Source: Gemmatimonadaceae bacterium
GTDB lineage: Bacteria > Latescibacterota > UBA2968 > UBA8231
DNA: 31,736 bases
NCBI GenBank assembly: GCA_002726335.1
Contig: PBSR01000170.1
Coordinates: 1 to 31,736 of the forward strand
Reading direction: 5' to 3'
Shown here: positions 1-7,425 of the stretch, piece by piece
Layout of the letters: the number at the start of each line of letters is the position of its first letter
Numbering within the stretch: the first letter of the stretch is position 1
The notes under the pieces: model-generated
What the model was told of the DNA's origin: nothing
The model's input: the letters and a program-made list of their open reading frames with translations, nothing else
The model's database searches: none
Translations under genes and position numbers: made by a program

Positions 1-1
1 A

Positions 2-52
2 ATGACGATCCGAGTAGACATGCCGAACCACGGGGCGGACAGCCCACAATAA
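2..52 (+). CDS. possible C-terminal tail of an upstream gene cut by the window edge
   Basis: The frame beginning at base 2 is open from the left edge to a TAA at 50-52, 12 bp before the next start codon. It could encode the last 16 residues of a gene in the same operon as the dehydrogenase that follows. There is too little sequence to identify a family, and a short chance frame is an equal possibility. Confidence 0.25.
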   Translation: MTIRVDMPNHGADSPQ

Positions 53-64
53 CGAGGAGAGCCA

Positions 65-1066
65 ATGGCTGGTAAGATCCTGGTGTCGCCGATTTTTGCC
101 AACGAGGAGTTCGCCTCCGCCTCCCGTGCCCAGGGCCTTCAGGACCTGGGGGAGCTGGGGGAGGTGATCCCCTATACACAACAGGAATTCACCGACGCCG
201 ACGCCGACGGCGTGGTGGCGGTCATCGCGGACTCAGCCTATTTCGCCGACAGTTTCTACGAGGCGGGTAAGGACCTGCGTATCGTCGCCCGCTGGGGCGT
301 GGGCTTCGACAAGGTCAATCCGGAGGCGGCCACGGCCAACGGCGTGCTTGTCACGGTCACACCCGTACACATGGACGCCGTCGCCGAATATGCCATCGCC
401 CAGTGGCTGGCCACCCTCAAGCGGGTCTACACACTCAACCGACTGTCCCATGGCGGCGATTTCTCCATCATCAGGACCTTCGAAGCCCAGGGCTCGGTCC
501 TGGGGCTGTACGGCTTTGGCCGCATCGGTCAGCAGGTGGCGCAACGGGCCGTACCACTGCTCGGCGAGACGGGTCGTCTGCTGGTCTACGACACCCGTCC
601 CGATATCGGTGAAGTGGCCGCCAGGTACGGCGCCGAGGTCGTGGCCGACCCCATGGAGCTGTTCCAGACCTGCGACACCGTGTCGCTGCACGTAGCTGGA
701 GATGACACCATCGTGTTCTACGAGCAGCTGGCCGCCATGCAGCCCCACGCCAGCCTCATCAACCCGTCGCGTGGCAACCTGGTCGACGACGACGACGTGC
801 ACCGGGCCGTCGAGGAAGACAAGCTCTGCTACTACGTCGTCGATGACCCGGTGAACGGGACGCGTTCGGTGCACAAGGATCATCCACGGATCATCTGCAC
901 CAATCACAACGGGGGCATCACCGTGGAATCGGTCATGCGCCTCGACAACAAGACCTACGAGCAGGTCACCGATTCCCTGCAAGGTCGCCAGCCGGACCAC
1001 ATCCTCAATGAGGCGGTCCTCGATCACCCCCGTGTGCGAGGGTTTCTGAACCTGGAGAGCTCATGA
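65..1066 (+). CDS. D-isomer-specific 2-hydroxyacid dehydrogenase (NAD-dependent)
   Basis: Predicted cytoplasmic oxidoreductase interconverting a 2-hydroxyacid and a 2-oxoacid with NAD(H); the substrate cannot be read from sequence. The 333 aa have the family layout: a catalytic domain split around a central Rossmann domain whose GxGxxG nucleotide motif is GFGRIG (residues 150-155). The active-site arginine lies in NPSRGNLVD (R236) and the catalytic histidine is probably H281 in TNHNGG. The glutamate usually found between them, in a DVxxxEP-like stretch, is not evident; residues 260-265 read DDPVNG instead. A GAGGAGA ribosome site at 54-60 supports the ATG at 65. The stop overlaps the aldolase start by 4 bp (ATGA), so the two are probably translationally coupled and may act on successive sugar-acid intermediates. 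Confidence 0.88.
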   Translation: MAGKILVSPIFANEEFASASRAQGLQDLGELGEVIPYTQQEFTDADADGVVAVIADSAYFADSFYEAGKDLRIVARWGVGFDKVNPEAATANGVLVTVTPVHMDAVAEYAIAQWLATLKRVYTLNRLSHGGDFSIIRTFEAQGSVLGLYGFGRIGQQVAQRAVPLLGETGRLLVYDTRPDIGEVAARYGAEVVADPMELFQTCDTVSLHVAGDDTIVFYEQLAAMQPHASLINPSRGNLVDDDDVHRAVEEDKLCYYVVDDPVNGTRSVHKDHPRIICTNHNGGITVESVMRLDNKTYEQVTDSLQGRQPDHILNEAVLDHPRVRGFLNLESS

Positions 1067-1806
1067 TGCAGAATCCCATCCGTACCGCTCTGGACGCCGG
1101 CGAAACGAGCGTTGGCTCGTGGCTCAATCTGGGCTCGCCGCTGGCGGCTGAGGTCATGGCCGCCGCCGGTTTTCCCTGGCTTGCCGTCGACACAGAACAC
1201 ACTCCCTACGACCTGGAATCGGTGGCTCACATGTTCCGCGCCATCGAGGCGCGGGGTGCCGTGCCACTGGCGCGCGCCTGGGACCACGACCCGGTGACGG
1301 CGGCGCGTCTGCTCGACGCCGGGGCCTGGGGCCTCATCTTTCCTCACGTCAGCACCCCGGAACAGGCACAGAAGCTTGCCAGTTCCGTGCGTTATCCGCC
1401 CCAGGGCGCCCGTTCGGTCGGCACCGGGCGTTGCGTGACCATTGCCGATGACTATCGGCAGACTGCCAATGAGCAGATTCTCTGTATCCCGCAGATCGAA
1501 GATATGGAAGGCATCGACAACGCCGAGGCCATCTGCAGCGTGCCCGGAATCGATATCGGTTTCCTCGGACCCGGTGACCTGGCCGTCTCCATGGGCGTGG
1601 AGGCGGGAAGCGAGGAGCACGAGGCCGCCCTGCAGCGTTTCCGCGAAGGTTGCCAGAAGGCGGGCAAGCCCTGCGGGATCCCCGTGAAGGATGCCGAATC
1701 GGTGCGTCAGCGCCTGGCCGAGGGTTTCCGCTTCATCGACCTGAACAACGATCTGCGCTTCCTCGAGTCCACGGCGCGTCGCATGCTGGCGGACGTGACC
1801 GCCTGA
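1063..1806 (+). CDS. HpcH/HpaI family aldolase (2-keto-3-deoxy acid aldolase type)
   Basis: Class II (metal-dependent) pyruvate aldolase family, which cleaves or forms 2-keto-4-hydroxy or 2-keto-3-deoxy acids, as GarL and HpaI do. The 247 aa match the normal length. Family positions visible are the histidine in DTEHTPYD (H46), arginine R71, the RYPPQGARS signature (110-118), and metal ligands E146 in IPQIED and D172 in GPGDL. The start overlaps the dehydrogenase stop (ATGA); a second ATG follows immediately and could be the true start. A 2-keto acid aldolase next to a 2-hydroxyacid dehydrogenase suggests sugar-acid catabolism. The exact substrate (for example 2-dehydro-3-deoxyglucarate) is not determinable. 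Confidence 0.88.
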   Translation: MMQNPIRTALDAGETSVGSWLNLGSPLAAEVMAAAGFPWLAVDTEHTPYDLESVAHMFRAIEARGAVPLARAWDHDPVTAARLLDAGAWGLIFPHVSTPEQAQKLASSVRYPPQGARSVGTGRCVTIADDYRQTANEQILCIPQIEDMEGIDNAEAICSVPGIDIGFLGPGDLAVSMGVEAGSEEHEAALQRFREGCQKAGKPCGIPVKDAESVRQRLAEGFRFIDLNNDLRFLESTARRMLADVTA

Positions 1807-1810
1807 ACAA

Positions 1811-2695
1811 TTGAGCGGGCGGTCCTACCTCTTCCTCGTCAACGAAAAAGCCCGCGGCGGTGATGCCGTGGGCCGGCTACAGCAGCTTCTCGAGAGGGAA
1901 CCGCTGAAAGGGGCGGCTGTCAGGGTCATGTCCTTTGCTGACGAGGATGGTCTGCAGCGTGGGCTCGAGGCACTCACCCAAGACCAGGTGCCGGTGGCCG
2001 TTGGCGGTGACGGCACGGTCACGGCCGTCGCCCGTCGTCTTCGTGCCGGCGCGCGGGGCCCCTTGGGTATTCTGCCGCTGGGTACGGGCAATGGTGTCGC
2101 CTATTCGTTGGGAATCACGAGTGTCAGCCAGGCGGTCCGTGTGCTCGAAGAGGGCGTCGAGCGACCGATCGACGTGATGACGACAACCCACCCTCAGGCA
2201 CCGCTGTCGTTGCTGAGCGTGGGGGTCGGGCTGGAGTCGCGGGTGATGGCCGACTTCCAGGCGTGGCGCCACCGTTCTCGCTGGCTGGGAGCGGCTGTCG
2301 GCTGCGGTCGCTGGGCCCTGCGCCGTGTGTCCGGTGTTACCGTGGAAGCCGACGGCGAGCGGGTCATCGAACCTGCCGACAGGTTCTACAACGTGGGTCT
2401 GTTCAACATGCCCTGCTACGGCTTCGGCGTGACGCCCTGTCCCGCCGCCGACCCCGCCGATGGCCGGGCCGACCTGCGGGTGCATCGATGGGGACACGGC
2501 TATTGGGCCTACATGGGAGCTGCCGTGGTGCGCTGCACCAGCCCCCTGGCCAGAACACCGGACTGGCCGCGAGTCCAGCGTGTCACCATCTCGACGACGA
2601 TGCCGCTGCAGATCGATGGTGAAACCGTAGCGCCGGCAACCGTCTCGATCGAGGTCGTGCCTCAGGGGTTGTCCCTGCTGGCTCCCTCCCTGTAG
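1811..2695 (+). CDS. diacylglycerol kinase catalytic-domain protein (YegS/LCB5-type lipid kinase), TTG start
   Basis: Predicted ATP-dependent lipid kinase phosphorylating diacylglycerol or a sphingosine-like lipid at the inner membrane. The 294 aa carry the family's nucleotide signature GGDGT (65-69) and the following PLGTGN (89-94), after an N-terminal strand LFLVNEKARGG equivalent to the family's NPxSG loop. The frame has a stop at 1796-1798 and no ATG before the domain begins, so TTG at 1811, four bases after the aldolase stop, is the only reasonable start. The spacing suggests cotranscription with the aldolase, though the functions are not obviously linked. The C-terminal half (130-290) fits the beta-rich second domain of this family. 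Confidence 0.85.
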   Translation: MSGRSYLFLVNEKARGGDAVGRLQQLLEREPLKGAAVRVMSFADEDGLQRGLEALTQDQVPVAVGGDGTVTAVARRLRAGARGPLGILPLGTGNGVAYSLGITSVSQAVRVLEEGVERPIDVMTTTHPQAPLSLLSVGVGLESRVMADFQAWRHRSRWLGAAVGCGRWALRRVSGVTVEADGERVIEPADRFYNVGLFNMPCYGFGVTPCPAADPADGRADLRVHRWGHGYWAYMGAAVVRCTSPLARTPDWPRVQRVTISTTMPLQIDGETVAPATVSIEVVPQGLSLLAPSL

Positions 2696-2701
2696 AACGG
2701 A

Positions 2702-3880
2702 CTACTCGAAGCGAGTCTGCTGGGTCTGGTGGGCTTCGATGAAGGCCCAGTCGTACTCCACGCCCAGGCCCTTCCCATCCGGCACGGGAACACAGCCGTC
2801 CGCTGCCAGGTCCGCCGGCTGATCGGAATAGCCGCAGGTATATACCGGGGCGACGACGTTGGGCATGCCCGGTCCCATCAACGCCATTTCATACATGTGC
2901 GTGTTGCGAATGGCCGACATGCAGAGCCGGTGTGCCGGTCCACAGGCATGCAGCTGCAGATCGAGACCCAGGGCCTCGCAGAAGTGGGCGGCCTTCATGA
3001 CACCCGTGATGCCCATGTCGTACTCGGGATCGGCGTGGATCATATCGCAGCCACCGTTGATCAGGAAGGCGGCCTTCTGTTCCAGGCCGCGAACGTGCTC
3101 GCTGATCAGCAAGGGGGTCTGCAACTGGTCTCGCAACCGCTGATGCCCGTACGAGGAGACGGCGGCATCGCGGTACGGGTCTTCGTACCAGAAATAGCCG
3201 GCCTCATCACACGCCCGTCCCACGGTGAGGGCGTCCATCCAGGTCCGCAGCTGACAGGCCGGGTCGAGCATCAACCGCCAGCCGTCGCCGACCCGCTGGC
3301 GTACACCGATCAGGTTTCTGACCTCACGCTCGACGTTGCCGTCGTTCCAGCCGTGGATCTTGAACCCGTGAAAACCCCTGGCCTTTGACTCCTCGGCGAA
3401 GTCGGCAAAGGCCTCGGGCGAACAGAGGCCACCGGCGGACTCCTGGCCGTGATAGGTGCTGGCGTAAGTGGGCAGGCGGTCACGGTAGCCGCCGAGCATG
3501 GACTTCACCGAGGTGTTCTTGAGCTTGCCACAAAGGTCCCAGATGGCGATGTCGAGGGCTCCGTGGCCCATATGATCGTAGGCGCGAAGCTCACGCTTGA
3601 GATCGTCGTAGATCTGTTCTCGATGCTCGGGATCACGGCCGATCAACGTCGGTGCGAGCATCTGCGCCTGGGCGAAGGAGGAGGGCGTGCCGACCCAGTG
3701 GGTAACGTATTCGCCGCAGCAGCCATCGTCGGTTTCGATACGAACGGCGAAACGCTTGGCCAAGAACTCGGACCCTCTGACATAGGCCATGTTGCCGACG
3801 CCGGCGGCGGCCTGCTCGAGACCGATGTCGTCAACGGTGAACTGGAACTCGGTGAGGGTTACGGAACGGATGCTGGCCAT
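2702..3880 (-). CDS. mandelate racemase/muconate lactonizing enzyme family protein (enolase superfamily, acid-sugar dehydratase-like)
   Basis: Enolase-superfamily enzyme that would abstract the alpha proton of a carboxylate substrate; most bacterial members of this type dehydrate sugar acids. From ATG at 3880 (GGGAG ribosome site just upstream) it is 392 aa. Visible active-site positions are K174 in FKIHGW, metal ligands D206 (LDPACQ), E233 (YEDP) and E261 (SEH), D284, and a histidine in LHACGPAH (H311). The reading frame runs further upstream to 3982, but that extension has no family similarity and enters the divergent promoter region. It is divergent from the PhyH gene across 88 bp and ends 6 bp from the lipid kinase stop. 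Substrate unknown; tartrate, fuconate or galactonate-like acids are all possible. Confidence 0.87.
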   Translation of the reverse strand: MASIRSVTLTEFQFTVDDIGLEQAAAGVGNMAYVRGSEFLAKRFAVRIETDDGCCGEYVTHWVGTPSSFAQAQMLAPTLIGRDPEHREQIYDDLKRELRAYDHMGHGALDIAIWDLCGKLKNTSVKSMLGGYRDRLPTYASTYHGQESAGGLCSPEAFADFAEESKARGFHGFKIHGWNDGNVEREVRNLIGVRQRVGDGWRLMLDPACQLRTWMDALTVGRACDEAGYFWYEDPYRDAAVSSYGHQRLRDQLQTPLLISEHVRGLEQKAAFLINGGCDMIHADPEYDMGITGVMKAAHFCEALGLDLQLHACGPAHRLCMSAIRNTHMYEMALMGPGMPNVVAPVYTCGYSDQPADLAADGCVPVPDGKGLGVEYDWAFIEAHQTQQTRFE

Positions 3881-3923
3881 GGTGACTCCCGGATCTGGCG
3901 CTTTCGCGCAGAGGGTGAAGCCA

Positions 3924-3929
3924 TAGAAT
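3924..3929 (+). promoter_or_regulatory. possible -10 element in the divergent intergenic region
   Basis: TAGAAT matches five of six bases of the sigma-70 -10 consensus and lies 39 bp before the GTG start of the PhyH gene. No convincing -35 hexamer sits 16-18 bp upstream, so this is a weak call. The 88 bp between the two divergent genes must hold promoters for both. Confidence 0.25.
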
Positions 3930-3968
3930 AAGGGCCGCAACGCGCTTGAACACGAAAGGACGGCCGAT

Positions 3969-4832
3969 GTGCTCGACAGCACACCTCTGTCAGAAGCGGA
4001 TCGTGATCACTTCGACACGCAGGGCTACCTCATCGTCCGGCAAGCCCTGGAGCAGTCAACCATCCAGACGCTGCTGGCCGCGGGGGATCGCCTGCTGGCC
4101 AGCGATCTGCGTACCGGCAGGCAGCAGGCACCGGACCGGCTCTACGACGGGTTCCGCAACACGATCGCGCTGGACGACGCCTTCGTGCCGCTCATCGACC
4201 ATGCGACAATCCTGCCCACCGTCGTGCAGCTGCTCGGCGCCGATCTGCAGGTCATGACGTCCCACCTGATCCACCGGCAGCCCGATCCACCGGACACCCC
4301 GCCAGGTCAACGCCGGCCCGGATGGCATCGTGACTACGCCATGGCCATGGACGACATGGGGCATCGGGCGATTCCGCGGCTGCTGGTGAAGTGCGCCTAC
4401 TACCTGACGGATCTGAGCCAGCCGTCGCGGGGCGCAACGATGGTTGCACCCGGCAGCCATCTGCTGGACGTCCCACCCGAGACCACCGACGACGGCGATC
4501 CCGCAGGTGCCGTCGAGCCGAGTCTGCAGCCCGGTGACTGCCTGATCTTCGAGAATCGCACGTTCCATGCCGGTGCCATCCACCTGGGACCGGACACGCG
4601 CAAGGTGATCATGATCGGCTACGGTTACCGCTGGGTGGTGCCGATAGACTACCGCACGCAGTCACGCGAGTTCATCACCCGCCTGACACCGCTGCAGCGG
4701 TTTCTTGTTGGCGAGCCCTATGCTGACGTGGCGGAGTTTCAGGTGCACGGCGGTCAGAATCCGCTGAAGGAGTGGTGCGAGGAACACGGCTTTCCAACAG
4801 CGCGTCACCCCCAGGCGCAGGGAACTGAGTGA
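3969..4832 (+). CDS. phytanoyl-CoA dioxygenase (PhyH) family protein
   Basis: Predicted Fe(II)/2-oxoglutarate-dependent oxygenase of the PhyH family. The 287 aa show the iron-binding facial triad: HRD at H120-D122 and distal H200 in TFHAGAIH, with R211 positioned to bind 2-oxoglutarate. A family-typical start (LSEADRDHFDTQGYLIVRQ, 7-25) confirms that the N-terminus is complete. The start is GTG at 3969, preceded by AAAGGA at 3955-3960; an overlapping ATG at 3967 is in another frame. It is divergent from the enolase-superfamily gene, so the two may be co-regulated. Its stop abuts the stop of the convergent vapC gene. Substrate unknown. Confidence 0.87.
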   Translation: MLDSTPLSEADRDHFDTQGYLIVRQALEQSTIQTLLAAGDRLLASDLRTGRQQAPDRLYDGFRNTIALDDAFVPLIDHATILPTVVQLLGADLQVMTSHLIHRQPDPPDTPPGQRRPGWHRDYAMAMDDMGHRAIPRLLVKCAYYLTDLSQPSRGATMVAPGSHLLDVPPETTDDGDPAGAVEPSLQPGDCLIFENRTFHAGAIHLGPDTRKVIMIGYGYRWVVPIDYRTQSREFITRLTPLQRFLVGEPYADVAEFQVHGGQNPLKEWCEEHGFPTARHPQAQGTE

Positions 4833-5228
4833 TCAACCAGGGACGAGTTGGAGCTTCTGACCGCCCCTATCGCGCATGAGCTCGAAGTGAGAATCGTGGG
4901 CATAGATGGGGACACCATGGTGCATCGAGGCGGCAGCGACAAAGATGTCATCCCGAGGAACTGTGACGCCCTTCGCTCGTAGAGAACCATCCATGGTTGC
5001 CGCGAGGCGCCAGCACTCCGAGTTGAAGTCCAGATTCGTACACAGAGCGACTGCGGTCTGAATATCCCCGACCTCGGACCTGCGGGCTCCGGCCAGCAAC
5101 TCAAGCTCGATGGGTCCACAGATCGCGGCCGATCCGACCTCGACGTAGAATGCCACTCGACCCTTGGCGGTCAGATCACCTGATCGACGGAGGAACTCGA
5201 TCCATGCCGACGTGTCAATCAGCGTCAT
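4833..5228 (-). CDS. vapC: PIN-domain toxin, VapC family
   Basis: Predicted Mg-dependent ribonuclease toxin of a type II toxin-antitoxin module. The 131 aa begin with the classic PIN opening LIDTSAWIEFLR (D5) and carry E41 in GPIELELLAG, D94 in PRDDIFVAAA and D112 in AHDSHFELM, giving the full acidic set expected for catalysis. It overlaps the 3' end of the antitoxin gene by 14 bp, the usual coupled arrangement with the antitoxin first. It looks intact, with no frameshift. VapC enzymes cut specific tRNAs or rRNA; the target here is unknown. Confidence 0.93.
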   Translation of the reverse strand: MTLIDTSAWIEFLRRSGDLTAKGRVAFYVEVGSAAICGPIELELLAGARRSEVGDIQTAVALCTNLDFNSECWRLAATMDGSLRAKGVTVPRDDIFVAAASMHHGVPIYAHDSHFELMRDRGGQKLQLVPG

Positions 5229-5430
5229 AGGACGCTCGAGCTTCGAGCTGGTCGTTGGTCAGGGAGTAGTCCGTCCGCCCGTCCATCACTTTGCTCAGAA
5301 ACTGCCTGCGCCTACGCTCCGCGACGAACTCATCCAGAGCCTGGCGAATCGCCGGGGATTTCTTGTGCTGTCCGGTTGCCAGCTGTATTTCCTTCAGTTG
5401 GTTTGCGTCAATATCGACGGTAATTCGCAT
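5215..5430 (-). CDS. vapB: VapB-type antitoxin
   Basis: A 71-aa antitoxin immediately upstream of, and overlapping, vapC. The N-terminal MRITVDIDANQLKEIQ resembles a ribbon-helix-helix strand and first helix, followed by HKKSPAIRQALDEFVAERRRR, the second helix; the acidic C-terminus (about residues 48-71) is the part expected to wrap the toxin. The ATG at 5430 has TAGGAG eight bases upstream. Antitoxins of this type bind their own promoter with the toxin and repress the operon. The module seems complete and may stabilise this chromosomal region. Confidence 0.88.
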   Translation of the reverse strand: MRITVDIDANQLKEIQLATGQHKKSPAIRQALDEFVAERRRRQFLSKVMDGRTDYSLTNDQLEARASYDAD

Positions 5431-5454
5431 CTTCCGCGGCTCCTATTTGATGAA

Positions 5455-5483
5455 ATAGTAGCATTGATAAACATCATCGGCAA
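5455..5483 (-). promoter_or_regulatory. candidate sigma-70 promoter for vapBC
   Basis: On the minus strand TTGCCG (5478-5483) is followed after exactly 17 bp by TACTAT (5455-5460), each matching four of six consensus bases, 25 bp before the vapB start. The stretch is noticeably AT-rich compared with its surroundings. GATG and CATC half-sites at 5450-5453 and 5472-5475 flank the -10 and could form part of an antitoxin operator. Pattern-based only. Confidence 0.4.
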
Positions 5484-5508
5484 GGCCCTGTTGACTTTCG
5501 ATCCGAAC

Positions 5509-5640
5509 CGAGCTATCTACTTGGTTGAGGCTCGTTTGAGGGAGCCGCCACGTCCGCGGGAAGGGCCAAGCCCACCTCTCGAAGTCCGAGCGCCATAGCA
5601 CCTTCTTTCCAGCCTGAACCCAGCGGACACCCAGGCGAGT
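5509..5640 (+). promoter_or_regulatory. structured leader element, copy A, upstream of the FliG/MotA-like gene at 5659
   Basis: This leader is similar to the one at 7275-7405 and occupies the same position before a paralogous gene. Paired segments shared by both copies are: CGAGC 5509-5513 with GCTCG 5530-5534; GTCCGC 5552-5557 with GCGGAC 5623-5628; GGGAAG 5558-5563 with CTTTCC 5605-5610; the small hairpin GGGC-CAA-GCCC 5563-5573; and GCCTG 5612-5616 with CAGGC 5632-5636. The last pair brackets GCGGAC and would form a pseudoknot. AGCTATCT (5511-5518) and CATAGCA (5594-5600) are also identical in the two copies and complementary over five bases. I do not recognise a known riboswitch or ncRNA class. 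A cis-acting RNA is the best reading; a separate small RNA is possible. Confidence 0.6.
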
Positions 5641-5658
5641 ATAGAGAGAGGGTGAATC

Positions 5659-7260
5659 ATGTCTGACAACCAGCTGCCCCTTCGGGCCAGTCTGGAAAAT
5701 CTGCGCAAGCAGGCCAAGGCTCTGCACAGAGCCTTTGACGGCGGCGACGCCGACGCCATCGCCCGAATCCGCGAACATCTACCGCGCGCCGACGCACTAT
5801 CCAACGATGATGTGCCAGGCTTCGACTTGTCCCTGCAGGAAGCTCAGCACGTTCTCGGCAAGGAGTACGGCCTGGCCAGCTGGGACGAGCTGCGGGCTCT
5901 CCTCGATGCGCCCTTCGACGCCATCGCTGACCTGCCCAGATCCGACTTGCAGGAGGTGCTGCGACATACCGACCAGCGAGACTGGGTGCGGGCCCTGTCG
6001 ATGATGCCGGAGCACGTTCGCGAGGCCGTCTTCTCCTGTATGTCCCGCCGTGTCGCCCGCACCATCGCCGACGAGATCCTGGGCATCGAGGTCACCGCTC
6101 CTGAGGCCGAAACGGCACAGCAGGTTATCCTGGGCCGGACCCGGCAGCTGGCCATCGAGAAAGGCTTCCCGTGGCCGCCCACACCGCCCTCGGCCACTTT
6201 TGAGGATCTGGCGCGGCTCACCGACCAGGACACGCAGAAGATCCTGCGTGAAATGTCGATGCCGGACCTGACCAGAGCGGTGATCGGCGCTCCCGACGCC
6301 GTGCGCGGGCGGCTGTTAGGCAACATGTCGCAACGCGTGCGGACCTTCATCCTCGAGGAGAGCGAGCGACTCGCTCCTGATCTGCCACCACACGAACTGG
6401 GGGCCTCGCGTCAGCGGGTGGTGGAGTGGGCCAGCGCACTCGGCCGGGACGCCCGCATTCAGTGGCCGCCACCTGCCGATCGTCCGTCCTGGTCGGGAGA
6501 GCTGCCGGACCCGATGACCGCCACCCCGGATCCACTGCAGGGCCGCGGCTTCGAGGAGCTGAGTATCGATGAACTGGCGCAGATCTACGGCGAGCTGACC
6601 GTAAAGGTGAAACGCGAGGGGATCCAGTCACTGAGTGGATGCGGCGGATACCCGGGCCCTATCGACGAAGGTCTGCGACTGGCGGTGGACGGCACCGATC
6701 CAGATTTCGTCAGGGACCTGGTGGGCACGCGGGCGCAGACCATGGTGCGCAATCGGCGCCAGCGACTGATGATGATGCGCGACGGCATCGGCTCCCTGCA
6801 GGCCGGCGACAACCCGCACATCATCTACCGTAAGATGCAGGCTCGATTCCTCGACCCGGACGTGTGGGCCCCGCCGACACGCTCGCAGGAAGACATCGTG
6901 GGAGCCGTCCTTCGTGACTGGATCGAGAGGGAGTGGCTGACGACCCGCACACCGGCTGACATCGCCGAGTTGTTCCTGCATCTTGGTTTCACCGCCCGCA
7001 ATGCAGGCCTTGAAGCACTGGCGCCGGCGGCGCAGGCCGTGGATCATCCACTGCTTCGGTATGCTCTTGAGGCTCTCGCTGGCGGCGACCGAACACAGAG
7101 TCTGCTCGACAGATTGAGCGAGATGATCGACGTGGAGGTCTCTGCTCTGGAGATCCGACTGCGTGCCATCGGAGCCGGCATCCTGGGTGTGATCGCCGGT
7201 AGTGGGGCCGAGGAGGTGGCTGACGCCATGCGGAACGCCGCAGCGACAGAATCGAATTGA
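5659..7260 (+). CDS. soluble FliG-like/MotA-like chimeric protein with ankyrin-associated N-terminal domain (paralogue A)
   Basis: 533 aa with no signal peptide or membrane segment. Residues 1-83 match the helical domain often seen at the start of ankyrin-repeat proteins (RASLENLRKQAKALHRAF; LSLQEAQHVLGKEYGLASW). Residues 86-168 and 181-270 are two repeats resembling the FliG C-terminal torque domain; the second reads FEDLARLTDQDTQKILREM followed by LLGNMSQRVRTFI, close to the FliG pattern LREVD...NMSxR. Residues about 301-399 resemble the MotA cytoplasmic region (EGLRLAVDGTDPDFV at 337-351, then GIGSLQAGDNPHII at 376-389), with the MotA transmembrane segments absent between these blocks. Residues 430-520 are a second, weaker MotA-like repeat. 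Start supported by GAGGG at 5648-5652. Domain matches are from memory of the families; the function of the chimera is unknown. Confidence 0.72.
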   Translation: MSDNQLPLRASLENLRKQAKALHRAFDGGDADAIARIREHLPRADALSNDDVPGFDLSLQEAQHVLGKEYGLASWDELRALLDAPFDAIADLPRSDLQEVLRHTDQRDWVRALSMMPEHVREAVFSCMSRRVARTIADEILGIEVTAPEAETAQQVILGRTRQLAIEKGFPWPPTPPSATFEDLARLTDQDTQKILREMSMPDLTRAVIGAPDAVRGRLLGNMSQRVRTFILEESERLAPDLPPHELGASRQRVVEWASALGRDARIQWPPPADRPSWSGELPDPMTATPDPLQGRGFEELSIDELAQIYGELTVKVKREGIQSLSGCGGYPGPIDEGLRLAVDGTDPDFVRDLVGTRAQTMVRNRRQRLMMMRDGIGSLQAGDNPHIIYRKMQARFLDPDVWAPPTRSQEDIVGAVLRDWIEREWLTTRTPADIAELFLHLGFTARNAGLEALAPAAQAVDHPLLRYALEALAGGDRTQSLLDRLSEMIDVEVSALEIRLRAIGAGILGVIAGSGAEEVADAMRNAAATESN

Positions 7261-7274
7261 CATGTGCCCCCCGG

Positions 7275-7405
7275 CGAGCTATCTCATGTACCTAGGCTCG
7301 TCGGGGGAGCCGCTCTGTCCGCGGGAAGGGTTGAACCCACCCCTGCAGTTGCACATCACATAGCACACACCTTCTTCCTGCCTGAAGGAGCGGACGCCAG
7401 GCGCC
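7275..7405 (+). promoter_or_regulatory. structured leader element, copy B, upstream of the FliG/MotA-like gene at 7426
   Basis: Second copy of the leader found at 5509-5640. CGAGC 7275-7279 pairs with GCTCG 7296-7300, GTCCGC 7317-7322 with GCGGAC 7390-7395, and GCCTG 7380-7384 with CAGGC 7398-7402. The small hairpin is GGGT-TGA-ACCC (7328-7338) where copy A has GGGC-CAA-GCCC: a C-G to T-A compensatory change that supports selection on RNA pairing. Conserved AGCTATCT (7277-7284) and CATAGCA (7359-7365) lie 82 bases apart, against 83 in copy A. It fills nearly all of the 165-bp gap between the paralogues and ends just before the GAGGG ribosome site at 7415-7419. Confidence 0.6.
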
Positions 7406-7425
7406 TAACGGAATGAGGGTGATCC

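Noticed and set aside
3881..3982. N-terminal extension of the enolase-superfamily protein
   Set aside because: It would run into the start of the divergent PhyH gene, has no family similarity, and a good ribosome site precedes ATG 3880.
5509..7405. Reading the duplicated leaders as a known riboswitch or 6S-like RNA
   Set aside because: I compared from memory with cobalamin, TPP, SAM, fluoride, c-di-GMP, guanidine, ZTP, SRP, tmRNA, RNase P and 6S signatures and found no matching core motifs.
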